Positions 1 through 12,761 of a DNA stretch of 64,000 nt are shown in pieces (position 1 is the first letter of the stretch; each line of letters starts with the position of its first letter). The notes beneath the pieces are model-generated. The model made no database searches. It was not told the DNA's origin and saw only the letters and a program-made list of their open reading frames with translations. The stretch lies in the NCBI RefSeq assembly GCF_000006565.2, contig NC_031478.1, positions 3,181,127-3,245,126 of the forward strand, given 5' to 3'. A program made the translations under genes and the position numbers. The DNA comes from Toxoplasma gondii ME49. Lineage: Eukaryota; Apicomplexa; Conoidasida; Eucoccidiorida; Sarcocystidae.

Positions 1-3000
1 TGAAGGGACGAAGTGGTCTGGGTGGACAGCTTCCGGGCACGTGAGTTCTTTCAAGCAAGGCGTGTGCAGTGTCGTGCAACGGAGGTGTGGAGTTTGGGAC
101 AAGCAAAACCAACGTGCTCGAGTCGGGAATCGTGTCAGGAACAGCAAGAAAGCTTACCTTCAAAAAAGCATCAACTCTGAGAAGCTTGGAAAGTCGAGTG
201 TGCAGCACAAGTCCCTGGCACACCGGCTCGCTCCAGTGCTGCACGTCAGCGGAGCTCGGGCGGCGGGTGTGCTAGCCCGAAGTTAGAACACACTGCTATC
301 AACCAGCGTTGATTCGCGACTGGATCCGCTGAAAATACCGGCCACGAGTAGAAAACTCGGTTTGTGCTGCGTCTAAAAGCACAGACTGTAAACAAACCCG
401 GAACTCGTGTTCTTCTTGCGCTAGTCTCAGTCTTGCAGTGTGGAGTCACTGCAGGTTCTACTATGGTACTCCAGAGTGAATCTCCGAGTCTTGAGCTAGT
501 GCCCCGTGCGGCTACACCCGTCCCCGCAGTGTCCAGGTCTTGTTGTGAGGAGGCACGGCTACGTCGGTCACGGGTTAGCGCCATCAGCTGTCGACAGACA
601 GCATCGGCCAAATAGCTGTGACCAAAGGCCTCGTCATTACAAGTCAGATTATCCGAGCATAGCACACCAGGTCCAGAGCCGGCGTGTAAATGCAGTGGAG
701 GCAAAGGACCGGGAGCCTCCCGCTCTGTCTTCCTATCCTCAATTGACACTTTTCTGAGCAAGCGCGAACTGCTCTGCATTTAACTGTTCAGTGCGCTTTT
801 TGCGGTGGCAGTCAAACACTCTCTTTTGACAATTTAGGACGCCGGAACCGTTGACGCCATGTCGGGGACATGCGGGCCGCGTACCGCACGTGGAATTCTC
901 TGCCCCTCGGAGAAAATAGACCGTGGGCACCCTCTGATAATACAAGCTCACACTTGCTGCTGATCGGATTACAAGGGAGAGACGGCTGGTGCGTCTACAT
1001 ACAGCGCATACCGGCGCTGCGGAAGAACTGGTGATGGCTGCCTTTGCGGTGTCCATGGGTCGGTGCTGAACAGTGCAGACTCGCTGGAACTGAGCGCAGT
1101 GCTCCATGTTACGTCCTCGATTAGAAGTACCACACAAGAATCTGAGAGCCAAATAAACAGCGCCACATGCTGAAGGTGAAAGTTCCCTTGAATAAGATCT
1201 ATGGTAACTCGGCGTATCGTTGCACTGGCTATCCACCCTGTCGGCAAGGGATGGAAATGAGGTAGCAGGCTCGTGCATCCAAGGACCACATTCAGAGAAA
1301 CTGGTAGAGCTGTCAACTGGTACAGTAATACGCATTCTGTGTGCTGCTCCCCAGAAAACCCAGTAACATAGCGCCTGATTTCTGACACATCATGAGTTCC
1401 AGGACCTGGTACACAGCTAAATTAGAGCCGACGGCGCGCGGTCTTACTTTCATTTCGCAATTCCTTCGCAACCGGAGAGCCTCTCTGAGAGATATCGTGT
1501 TACCGTGTTCCAGTGCAAATGCTTCGTAGGACGGCAGTGGGCGAGCACGTGCAGTCCGAAATGTCTTCCTGCAGAAAGGAGTTGTTGGTAGGGAAACAGC
1601 TGCTCGCCACAACGTTAACATGAGCCACCGAGAGATGCAAAGTGTTCATCTTGTCAGGGAAAAAAAGTGATTTCGCTTTCTGAGGAGTCAGCGAGCGACA
1701 GTCAACGTCATGAGGAACGAAGAGCTTAAAGAATGGCTAGTGCCTCGTGCTTTCCTTCACCACTGAAGCAGCTTCAACCATCATCCGACAACCACGCTTG
1801 TCTGTTTCTGCTGCTAGAAGCATACGGAGTCTGCGGTAAAAAACGTGTCACACTCTTCTTCAGTGGCCAGCAGCCAGCTTAACGGAAGTCACCTACCCGC
1901 CGATGATGCATCCAACTGTGATGCTGAGTAGCCTCAGTCCCCGAACGATGGTATGGTTGACACTGTAGCCGTTCTTTTGATTCCCCGCTCAGAAAGAGGT
2001 TGACAACGTCCGCGAAACACTCGATCTAAAATACATTGGTGATCTAACAGCGCTTCTTAGGTAAAGAAGCAAGAGGAGCAAAGTGTGTTTCACGCTTGCA
2101 AGAAACCACATATACCTGGTATCCCGTAGTCGATGCGTTCACGAGACGTTCGGTAATTCCAAGCCAGGGAAGAAGCTTGAGAACCTCCTCCAACATCGCC
2201 TCCTCCAGCCGTATTTATTTCCCGCTGGTGAAGTAGAAGTTGTCTCGTGAGAAGGCGTAACCGGTTGGAAATGAGGCTCTTCACAGTGTCACAGTGGCAC
2301 CACGCACCTTTCCGCGTTACATTCCCCGGTTTCACGCTAAATGCTGGGCTGGCGCAATTGCGATCCGGGCCTTGCTGTACAGTTTTGCAGTGCTGGCATT
2401 GAGGTCGATTTGGATGTCTGATAAGTTCTCCGAAAGTCGTGGTTCATGATTCCGAACTAGTGAACCGGCTTGAGATTGCCACACATACAAGCCATTATCC
2501 ATTGAACAGCGGAGCTCCGCTGACGCAGAGGTGGCTGCCACACGTTGTAGAGGCAATACTTCACATTCACTTGAGAGATCTCTGTCTCCTGTTGATAGAA
2601 CAACCATTGTCTCATCGAGACGTCAGCGCTTCGCTTCCGAATAGGGACATTCGTCGATGTCGTACGACTCTATATACATCGGCCAAATATCTAACAGCCG
2701 CAGAAGTTCAACCAGTGGCAACAGCCAACAAATTGTTTTATGTTTATTTGAGGCACAGCAGTGACCTTCGTACTCGATTGAGTTATGCCTCTTTAAAACC
2801 CATATGTCCCAAAACATTCGCTGGGGAGTATGACGCGATCGCAATAACTCTCCGGGCGTCCGTGCCTTAGTGACGCCACTGCTGAAGCGGTACATGTTAA
2901 TGTTTTTTTTAAGCTCCGGAGCATCACAAACACTTATAAGGATCGTTACAACTCAAGAATGCCAATTTGTAAATGCGTCTTATCACGGGCAATGCCGTTT

Positions 3001-5199
3001 CTGTCTTGTCTTGCCGTCGAAACGGCATCTGTTCAGCACGTGCTTGGATCATCTACACCATCAATGCAGCGATAAGAACGCTGGTTCGTCTTTTGCCTCA
3101 TTGTGATTACGGGCGAAACGTTCGCAACAAAACAAGTCGATCAGCTTGTGGGGACGAACGCAACACTGTGGAGGCAGCTCATCACTTAACGGTCTCTCTG
3201 TCCGTGCGTTTCGCAGCAGAGTCGGCGCTTGGTTCACATATCGAAGATGGAATCACGAGCAAATGTCAGATGGATTGACTGCCTTTCTACTCCTGAATTC
3301 CTTGTCACAAATGGTATAACTTGTTTCGTCAGATTCACTGGCTTCTCTCTGAATTCTCAGACGATAGAAGCTGTACACCGCGCCACATCCACGTGATAGC
3401 GCCTCGACCCCACGAAACAAGGGGTTGACAACATGAGGACTCGCAGTCTTGCAGACGTTGACAGGCATCTTCCAGCCCGTTCCGAGGTAACGTGTTTCTT
3501 GACAGCAGCATTATCGGCATCGAATATTTCGTCCCGACAATTCCTCCGGTATGGTATCCTGCATTAACAATACCGGCGTGTGACCGAGTATCCATGAGCG
3601 CTCGAGGTGGTCCACTAAAATACAAATCCGTCAGATATAGTGGAAACCATGGGTTGTGCGCAGCACAAACTCGACAATCTTTCAAAGAGGTGCGGGTGCA
3701 AAGTGGCCGAAAAAACCAACTGAAACGTATATACTCTGCGAGCCAGCTTCCGCGTTTTGCGGATTGTCACAACAATTGTAAGTGGTTGTGGCAGGTTGGT
3801 GTTCCCATGATTCTTGCCCGCATTTGTGGTGACAGCTTCCTGCATAGCGTGAGGACGATCGTGTTTATTGTGAACGCTTGGAAACTTTCATGCATGAACC
3901 GGAGAGGGAGTCGATCCTCTCGCCTGCAAGAACAACAAGTTCCCTGGTGACATTGCTTCCAGGCATTAAAGTCGAGCCCGTCGGCCTTACAGGGCCTGTG
4001 GTTTGACCTGCTGCTGTATCGCAACTCGTAGCGTGTGGTCTCGTCGAATGTCATGTCCTCACTTAGATCATCGCCTAGAACTTTCGAGGCATCAGAGAGC
4101 GCAGCAGTGTGTCAACAAACAAGAAACACGGAGATTCTAAGGCTGTTGTCCCTTTTGAGACAAGTAGGCGTTATATAGTTGTGGCAAGTGCACGCATGGA
4201 TCTCAGTGGAGACCTCACGTTACCGACTTGCGTGGATCTCCGGGTTTGTGTCATTTTCTGTAGAGCTGTATAAAACGTCCCTCTGTTCTATCTTCGTCAT
4301 CGGCCCACCAGCATACATACACACATATACATGCATACATGGGCACAAATACATATACATACATACACGTATATGCATGTATATATACTATATATACCAA
4401 GGGTCATTACGAGTGTCATGGCTTCATATGTAAGGTTGGATTATTGGGGAGTAGGCAAGATTTCGGAGCTGGGCTTGGCAGTCTTCCTGATTTACGGACC
4501 ATTTCTTGTCGGCGTCGCTATCTTTTAACGATGTGACCTTGGTACCCCGACCGCTGGCCCCCCACTGGCGAGTGTCTTTGTGCATATTCGTATTTTCAAT
4601 CTCTCTATCAGATGATGCAAAAAACGCGCGAATCCGGGATTCCGAATAATCACCATGAATTCTCGCTCGAGAATGTATTTGCTTACGAATCCCCTGCCTC
4701 TCCTTTGGCGTCCCGTTTCCGGTTGGCTGTTATCTCTTTGCCCCGCTTTCACCACGTTCTTTGCGAGTCTAATACTGGGTGAAGGAGAAAAGGCTCGCGT
4801 GTGACGCTAAGATGTTTGCGTCTTGAAATAGCGAATGAGCAGGTCTAGGCGTGGACAGTTCCTCCCGCTGCGGTTCACAGACTTATTTAGGTATGAAAAT
4901 GTCGCGGTAGTTAAGTCGAAACGGCACGCACCGGCAGCATGCATCCTGCGGTCTGTGACCATTTATGCATGGCGCTCGAGCACAAGGAACCTGGAAGATT
5001 GCTGTAAGAGAGTTTTGCTTGGGTTTCCTGGCTTCCCCGCGTGGTAATTGAACAATCCTCTTTAGCCCTTCGAACATGTTCTCCTTTCGTTCGCCGCCAC
5101 GTTTCTGTCTCGAGGAGTAGCGTCCCCATTTGGGAATTCCCCAAAGCCACAAAAACGACGCAGAACCTCTGTTCGCCGGGGTAGGACTGTGCGACGTCA
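1..5199. other. No gene recognised
   Basis: This stretch has mixed composition and only short open frames. The longest, on the minus strand at about 739-1335 and 246-779, are Cys/Ser/Arg-rich, lack domains, overlap one another in different frames and have no convincing splice-site-bounded continuation. A microsatellite of CATA/TATA units lies near 4310-4402. It could be distal 3' flanking sequence of a gene outside the window, a non-coding transcript, or true intergenic DNA. I see no tRNA or rRNA. Confidence 0.5.
4310..4402. repeat. CATA/TATA microsatellite
   Basis: Imperfect tetranucleotide and dinucleotide run mixing cata, caca and tata units. It resembles the AT-rich simple repeats seen between genes elsewhere in the window. 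Confidence 0.8.
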
Positions 5200-6049
5200 T
5201 TTCCCTGGCCGCATTCCACGTTTTATCGTGGTTGATTTTTGCCTTTCCCTGAATCCTTTCCGTGACTTAATTCCCCAAGCGTGCTGTGCGCGTCCCAGTC
5301 CTCTCGGAGTCGAAGTTGAGTGTCGAGGAGACAGAGCCGAAGAAGCCTTTCAGGACGAGACAGGCAATATGTGCCGCAAATCCACAGTTCGTCGCTTCTA
5401 GGATTTGTGTCCCGAAACCGGGCCGAACGATTTCCTGCGTGCGTCCACTTTGGCAACCGAAGAAAGACGGCTTTCCTCGAAGAGCCCTTCTTGGCTGCTT
5501 TTCCGGAAACTCCCGCGCAAAAGCGTCGCTCCCAAAACGCAGATTGAAACGCAAGCAACCCGTCATCACTCCCAAGAGCTACGCTTCTACCCCATTTCTG
5601 TCGGTGTTCAGAACAACTCATCGACAGTCGAAATAGGTTCTTTGTAAGCGCGGCAACCGACCTCGACGTTGACGGCGGGCTATCGGATTTGTACGTCCTT
5701 TCCCCTACCCCAGTTGTTTCCGGGGAGTTTTCCGGCTTATTTTCTCCCCCTTTTCGTCGAGACCGCCTTCTTGGTTCTCCTGCGTTCGCCTGCTGCCGTT
5801 TCTTTTTCCTGCCTTTCCCCGTCAACCTCGTCCCCTGTTTTCAACTCTGAACTGGGACGTGGTTCTTCGTTGGCGCATGCACAGCCGTCCGGTGTCTCGT
5901 TTTTTTCGCCTTTGCCTTCCTCCGTTTCTCTCACCTGGCTTTCCTGCAATGGTTTCTTCCCGCCCCTCCAGGAATTGGCGCGTGCACCCACGCCCTTCGC
6001 TGTATCCGCTGTAAAGAAAAGCGTTTTCCGTTTCCCCGTTGGAGCCTGC
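5200..6049 (+). promoter_or_regulatory. Probable 5' leader/promoter of the PP2C gene
   Basis: Upstream of the first in-frame ATG (6050) of the PP2C model the plus strand becomes C/T-rich, as do the leaders and introns of the other plus-strand genes here. The reading frame stays open back to about 5669 but contains no ATG there, so I treat this part as leader rather than coding. A further upstream coding exon cannot be excluded. Confidence 0.45.
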
Positions 6050-7626
6050 ATGCTGCGCCACAACCAAGCTGCCCCGCGACGCTTCTCACGAGTGCAGAGT
6101 CGACAAACGAAGAACAAGTCCGGCACAAGCACCCGAGAGTCAAGAAGGAAGCCATCAAGAGACGAACAAGAATTCACATGCAGAGATTCGGCGTTTCTTG
6201 GCGGGGCACTGACAGAGCAAAGAATGTTTGTGGGCGGCTCTCCGCCGGAGGAGGTCATGGGGGCTGCGGCAGGTACCCAGAAGAGCGTTGAGGAAGATTT
6301 TTCAAACATGCATGCGAACCTAGGGATCGAGGGCTCTTCTTCGATGGACGCAGCCGCGAAGAGACAGTTCTGCGGAGCTGAGGCGCCAGTCTCCGTCCGT
6401 CTTGCCGGGGACGACGTCCACGCAGGTAGGGTGGCAGCCTGCCAGGGCGACGGGAAGCCGTTCGACGGTGACCGTGCTTCTTGTTCTTCTCTCTCGCTTG
6501 GAGCGTCGAAACCTGCGGTGCATGGGCAGGTTGAGGGAGACGACTTGCCGCAAACAAAGAACCGGAGGGAAGAAGAGACAGACGCGGCGAGGCAGGATAT
6601 GCCAACGCCCTCCCCTCTCTCGTCTTCCTCTTCTGGACGTCCTCCGTCTTCCTCCCAGCGGCCTGTTGCGTGCGTTGCGCCTTCCGATTCGTATGAAGAG
6701 CAGGCGCGTGACTGTGCGTCTGCGCCCTCGCTGGAGGAAGAGGAGGCACATCGCTCTGTCACTCGAGAGTTAGGTTTTAAGGGCATGCAGGAGTCGATTC
6801 GCGACCCTGAGAGAAGTTCGCTTTCTCCTTCAGCTTGGGGAAACCCCCCAGGCTCCCACCTGCTTTCGGAGAGTGTCGGGAGCGCCGACGGCCTGATGCA
6901 TGCGCTGTCGAGGCGAGACAGAGGGAAAGGCGACATTGCAGTCGCGAGCCGCTTGGACTCTCTCGTCGCCGAGTCCGACGCGTCGACTGAAGCCGCCTTT
7001 CGTGTCGAGAATGAAGCGCAAAACAGAAGTCCTTGCTTCCTCCTGCAAGGTCTTGTCGACGCGCTCGCTCCTCGGGAGGCACAGATCTCCGTCCACGTCG
7101 CTGAGCATGTGAGAGAAGTCGAGGAATGGCGAGAAAGAAATGGGAGACCGGGGAGACACACGAGAAGAGCGAGTGCGCGAAACGCCACGAAAAACGCTCT
7201 CCGCAAGAAAGAGAAGCTCGTTAAAAGGCGAACTCCACGTACACGCCGCCGCCAGAAGCTCACAGAGCCCTGCTCGGTGTAGAGACAGTGAAACTGTGAA
7301 ACCCTACTGACTGACAACATTTTCGCCTGTCTTTCCTTACTGGAGGCATATTCAGTATCCTAGGTTTTATTTTGTAAGAACTCGTGACGATGTTTTCTGG
7401 AACCTCGTAACTGGGGGGGCACCCTCACCAAGCAGCGGAGAACCACCAGAGCTGCTTGCGCAAGCCCAGCTGTGACATCTCCTGTGTTCGTACACGACGT
7501 CACTCGTGGGTTCCGTGGCGCTCCTCTTGGAGACGAACTTATTGGCCTGTACAACGCTGTCCAGTTGCTCTTTATTGCAGACATCAGTGTCGGTGTATCT
7601 TCGCGCAGGTGCTCATGCGCACATGC

Positions 7627-7657
<31 letters not shown>

Positions 7658-10600
7658 TGTATATATGTATATATATCAGGTAGTACCAGCGATCGCTTCC
7701 CCTTTTCTTGTCTGTCTTTTTCCAACTTTTTTTTGTTTTTCGAATTCTTTTTCTGACGAATCAGTGATGCATTTTTCTCTCTTTTTCCTCAGATTCCCGC
7801 CCTTGAGTCGGCGATCCTTCGCTTTGCAACGAACCGGGCGAAGCTTCGTTTCTGCGAGTTGTTTCTGAGGGGTTTGAAAGCGCGGAAACATTCCCCTTCG
7901 TGGTCTTTCATGGTAAGAGGGTGTAGAACTGTCTGCACTTTCGATTCCGCCTCGGCTTGTCTTTTTCGTGCCACGGACTCATTTCATCTTTTCCTTCTGT
8001 GTCGCTTTGGGGCTGTCTCGGTCCACTCTCAGTTGCGCATGTGTGCGGAGATCTCGAGGTCTTTCTCTTAGGTTCGAAATTCGTTTCTTTGACAGTCTTT
8101 GCATCTGATGCGATGCCCAGTTGTCTCATGACGCGGTCGCTTCCCCCCCTTTTCTCCTGCAGATTCCGGGCGTGGTTAGTCCCCAGACTGGCCTCATTTT
8201 CGCGTCGGGATCACCCTTTCACTGGCCCCTGGGTCTCGCGGGCGCCATCGTGGAGGCGGAAGAGCGCGCCGAGCGAGCCTTGCTGGCGGTCCAGGGCCGC
8301 AGTCGCGCCGCCGGCGGTTCGCCCGTGTCTCCTCTCATGGAAGCGAGGGGCGCGGTCGGAGAGATCCAGGCGGGAAGTCCGTGGACAGGCCTCTTGCCCG
8401 ACGGCGCCGGCGGCCCAGAGAGCGCAGGCGGCGCCAGCCGCAATCCGCCGTGCGACTGCCTGTGTCTCTGTCACGTGACGCGAAACAAAGAGGCGAAGAA
8501 AGAGGTGATTTCCGAGGTTGTGGAGAGGTCTTTCGCACCCGAAGCCATGCCTTCGCATGCAAGTGTGTCGCGCCTCACGCAGGAGTCTCGCTGGAGCCAA
8601 GAAAAGACGCAGCCTACGGGGGTCTGCGGTCCTGGCTTACAGCCTGAGGCTTCGCCTCCTGGGTGGCCTAGGCCTTCTAGAGGGTGCTCCCGGGAGCACT
8701 CCGACGTCTCCTTGGTGTCTTCTGTTCCCGCTGCTTGCGCCGCGGACTCTGCCGCCCTCGTGTCTCCAGTGGGGTACAGCCACGCAGATCCGGCCTCGGA
8801 CTTTGCGTTAATTTCCTTCGTCTTTTCTGCGGGTCCGCAGGACGATCACTCGCCGTCGGGGTCCCACACGGAGGCGGGAGATCGGCGGAGCATGCATCGG
8901 GGCAGCGAGACGCCTTCTTGCCTGCATAGCTCTCGCAGCCAAACGAGCAACAACGGCGAAGATGCGTCAGCGGAGGTCGCCTTTCCTCTGGAGTCCGTCG
9001 AAGCCGACGTTGCTGTCTCCCCGCCCTCGAGTCGAAAAGCTGAGGGGGCGACAAACGACGCTGGGGTCCCCGGCGGCCCTTGGCTGGTCCGTAGAAGGCA
9101 CCGGCGCGACCGCGGCGAGGCGCGAAAGGCGGAGACGCCGGAAGCTGGCCAGGGCGACGACGCTCCGACGCATGCAGCAGTTTCCGCCGACAGGGGGGAG
9201 AACGGGACACGGGAGGTACAAGAGAAAAGGGAGAAAAAACGCGGAGGAAAGGCGAGTCGAACTGGGCGAACTCGCCGGAAAAACAAACCCATCACCATCA
9301 AGTCCTACGTCGTCTCCAGTGACACTTGGCAACTCGGTAAGAGCCTTCATCTCTACATCTGAAGGCGGCGTATTGAAAGCAGGTGAATCCATTTTGTTTT
9401 TTTAGTGAGCTGCATGCTGGACCCTCACGGAACAACGCCCAACTTCTCCCTGCGCGGTCTCAGTGGAACAGACACCTACCGTCGGAAAAACGGCTCAGTA
9501 CACTTTCAGACCTCCAGACATATATATATATATGCATATGGATATATATATATATATATATATTTACATATACATATATGTATTCTTATAGGCAGAAACA
9601 TCGAGCGTTGCATGCGTCCGTACAAACAGCTCTACGGCGGTGTCCATACTTGTTTAGATGTGTGCTGCCGGTGTAGGCGGTCTTTCTTCTTCTGGGGGTC
9701 TACGCTTCTTCGGGGCCTGCTCTGGGTGTCGCCTGCCTTCCGACGATGTTCATCTGGCGGTGGCATAGGCGCCTCTGTCTCTTTCGGTGCTTGTCTGTGT
9801 TTTCAGGATGCATCGAGTACGGCAGTCACAGCATGTCTGGCCAGCGGGCGTACAACGAGGACCGCGTTTGTGTCGTTCCCTCAGTCGATGTCTGCACTCG
9901 CGAAGGGTGTTGCAAAGCACACACCAAGGTACTTTTTTGTCGACGGGGAGTTTCCGTTTCGATGTCCGGATGTCCTCGTGCTCATCTGTTGCCTTTCGTC
10001 TGTGTTCCGTGGTTTCTGTATCTCGCGCGGGTTGCGCTTCGCCTCCTGTCTCTGTCGTAGATTTGGGTCGTGGTAGTGCCGGGTACAATGAGGAAGAGAG
10101 ATGTCCAAATATGCACCGTATTTTCAATTAAAGTGTCTCCATGTCCATGTCAAAATAAAAGTCAACAAGTATCAAGAGCATTGATCAGGCTCTCTGCCGC
10201 GGCGGGTGAAGACGAACAGGCGCAAGTGCACCGTGTTTTGCTCTCTCGGCTGTCTCACTTTCACCTGCGTTGCTTTGCGTCACTTCTATTTGTCTTTCCG
10301 CCTGCCTATTTGTCGCTCTTTTCTGCCTTTCTCGAGTCTTCTCCTTCGTGTTCATCATAAATTCTGTTTTCTCGGTCTCGGCAGTCCACCCCTATCTCTC
10401 GCTCGTATTCCTTTCTTCACACTCTGTGTTTCCTCCCATCGCATCAATGGCAGGCGATGTTTTATGCCGTCTACGACGGCCACAACGGCGAGGAAGCAGT
10501 CAACTACGTTCAAGAGCATCTCCACAAAAATATTTTTCGGTCGCGCTCCTTCCACGGTAAACGGCCCTGACACGAAGCATCGCCGTGGAAACCGCATTCA

Positions 10601-10735
10601 AGAACGCTAGTTATCTAATCCTGTTACGACGCCATTGGCTTGCCCCGCATTCAGGTCTCTGCCCGTAGACACGCTTTCATGTATCCAGCAGAGCCCCACT
10701 GTGTATCCACCAGCCGCTCGTGCTACATACATACT

Positions 10736-10772
<37 letters not shown>

Positions 10773-12761
10773 TATATTAGTAGCAGACGTATGCATGCGT
10801 CGACTGATAACCAGATGGATTCCGCTGTATATGTACATATGTCTCTATATAAATGTCGCAGCGTTTATGGGTTGTGTGTATGGTTGTGCCTGCAGGGGAT
10901 GTGTCGAAAGCGATTCGTGCAGGGTTTATCGCGACCGACAACGCTTTGCGTTCGATGGTGATGGAAAAGATCCGGGGCGAGGGATTTGAGGACCAGGATA
11001 TCGTAAGTTTCAGAGCAAGACAGTCTTTCTCGTTTGAGGCGAGGAAATCGATTTTGTGTACCGTACAACGCCAGAGTACCTATTCCTTGTGGTGAGAGCA
11101 TGTCCCTCTTTCTCTTCAGTCCCCCTTCTCAAGCGGCACGACGGCGTGTACGGCGGTGGTCCGCGACATGCAACTCTACATTGGAAATCTTGGGGATAGG
11201 TGAGAAGCCGAGAAAACAGTTCCACATTGTGGAGATGCGTAGGTCTTCATTCCCAGAGGCTCCGATAATGTCAACACAGATACGCTCGGGATCTGCTTCA
11301 GAAAAGCATACATATAAACACATATATAAACAGATATGTATGTATACGTGCGTACCAGTCCTGGACGTACTGGGTTGTTGAGGGTCGTTGAGAAGTTTAA
11401 AAAAAAGCCTGGGATACAAAGAAAAAGGCAGAGTACGCGAGGTGCGTGTGTTTTCCAGTGTACAGCCTCTTCGGCGCCTCCTCCGTGACGAGTAGTGAGG
11501 AGCATTCGGCGGTACTTTACGCGTAGTGTATGGATGACGTATCAGTCGTATTAACCGCGAGAGAAGACTTTTGCTGGATGCCAGGATGGTCAGCGTCATC
11601 GTCCAGGGAGCAATCGTGTCTGAAGCAAGACCACTCTAAGCTTTTTTGAGGCTTCTAGGGTGCGGACTGTTTTTCCCGATGACTACGTACAAGGTGGTTT
11701 TTTCGCTTTTTACGCTGACGCTTCTCCGGATTTTGCTGTGGGGGCCCATGCGTGTGTGTGTGTGTGTCAGCCGATGCGTTTTGTCTCGCGCCGGTCGCTC
11801 ACATCTCATCACTGTGGATCACTCGTGTCGGACGAACGCGGACGAGCAGCAGCGCGTCCGAGAAGACGGCGGCCACTACGACACCGATGGCTACCTGAAC
11901 GGGGCGATTGGTGTCTCAAGGGCCTTTGGCGCGTTCGACAAAAACTGTGGACAGAAACTCTCTGGGTTGACGTGCGAGCCTCAGATTCACAAAGAAACGC
12001 TACGAAGAGGTACAGAACCAGCTCCCGCAAAGGCGTCCGGAGGGCCGTCCGCCTGGTGGGCTCGCCTGTTCCGCGGTTTCGTCTATATCCACGTCTAGAA
12101 TCCCTACGTCGGGTTTCCCCGGTTGTCACTGGCTGCGTGCTCGCGTCTGAGAGGTGGCGGTGTGGAACCAAGTTTAGGTGCGGACGCGGAAGGTAGTTAC
12201 CGGTTCAGCTTCAACTCTCTTGGAGGCCTCAGTGCCCGTCTATGGGAATGTTTATGGTAGATGGGTTTCGGTGTGGTGTTGTGTCCCTTTGCAGAGGATG
12301 AATTCATGATCATCGCATGCGACGGTGTGTTCGACGTGATCAGTTGCCAAGAGGCTGTGAATTGCGTACGTAAGCATCTGAGAGGAGGCGGGACGGCAGA
12401 GACGGCAGCGCAAGCCCTGTGCAAGTTTGCGTTCGAGCGGCGGTCTCTCGACAACCTTTCTGCCGTTATCGCTGTCTTCCAGCCCCCCGAGCGTCTTCAA
12501 CATAAAGACAAAAGACCTGCGGACTGGACTCCTACCACCCCCGGACTCGGCGAAGAAAAGGCTGCCACAGCAGAGGCCAGACCTTCGAGCTCGTCACGGT
12601 CTCCTTTGGCCGCCACCCAAAGTGGAGCCTCAGCTGGAGACCGCACTGGAGTCTCCGGTGGAGGGTCAGGCGCTGCAGGCAGCGGCGGGGACAGGACAGC
12701 CGCGGGCGAAGGACCACCCCGAAGGCGGATCAACTTCGCCGCGCTAAAGGGTCTGTTGTAG
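6050..12761 (+). CDS. PP2C (PPM-family) Ser/Thr phosphatase with long N-terminal extension
   Basis: Metal-dependent protein phosphatase that removes phosphate from Ser/Thr. Nine exons are inferred: 6050-7108, 7793-7912, 8163-9336, 9807-9928, 10454-10556, 10896-11002, 11120-11199, 11771-12009 and 12295-12761. Phases close exactly, giving about 1,156 residues. The catalytic domain occupies about 785-1060. Its motifs are all visible: RAYNED (metal Asp about 803), VYDGH (about 832-835), SGTTACTA (about 900), GDSR split by an intron (about 920-923), ACDGVFD (Asp about 1011) and DNLS (Asp about 1054), so it should be active. The usual GDFD after VSRAF reads GAFD. The first 780 residues are low-complexity, rich in Ser, Glu and Arg, with no recognised domain. 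A short Ser/Gly/Arg-rich tail follows the domain. Location is unknown; no signal peptide is evident at Met 6050. The ATG is the first in frame, and the fusion of extension to domain rests on splice phase only. Confidence 0.88.
7619..7678. repeat. (TA)n microsatellite in PP2C intron 1
   Basis: Nearly pure TA dinucleotide run with a few cat/gta interruptions, inside the intron between 7108 and 7793. Confidence 0.9.
9520..9592. repeat. (TA)n microsatellite in PP2C intron 3
   Basis: TA run with interspersed gcata and gtatt units, in the intron between 9336 and 9807. Confidence 0.9.
10738..10782. repeat. (TA)n microsatellite in PP2C intron 5
   Basis: TA dinucleotide run in the intron between 10556 and 10896. 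Confidence 0.9.

Noticed and set aside
246..1335. Minus-strand frames of 177 and 198 codons
   Set aside because: No domain, random-like composition rich in Cys and Ser, mutually overlapping, no splice-bounded continuation.
5669..6049. N-terminal extension of the PP2C protein to 5669
   Set aside because: Open frame without ATG and pyrimidine-rich like the leaders of neighbouring genes; ATG 6050 is preferred.
5737..7320. 527-codon minus-strand frame opposite PP2C exon 1
   Set aside because: Antisense shadow of a GC-rich low-complexity coding exon.
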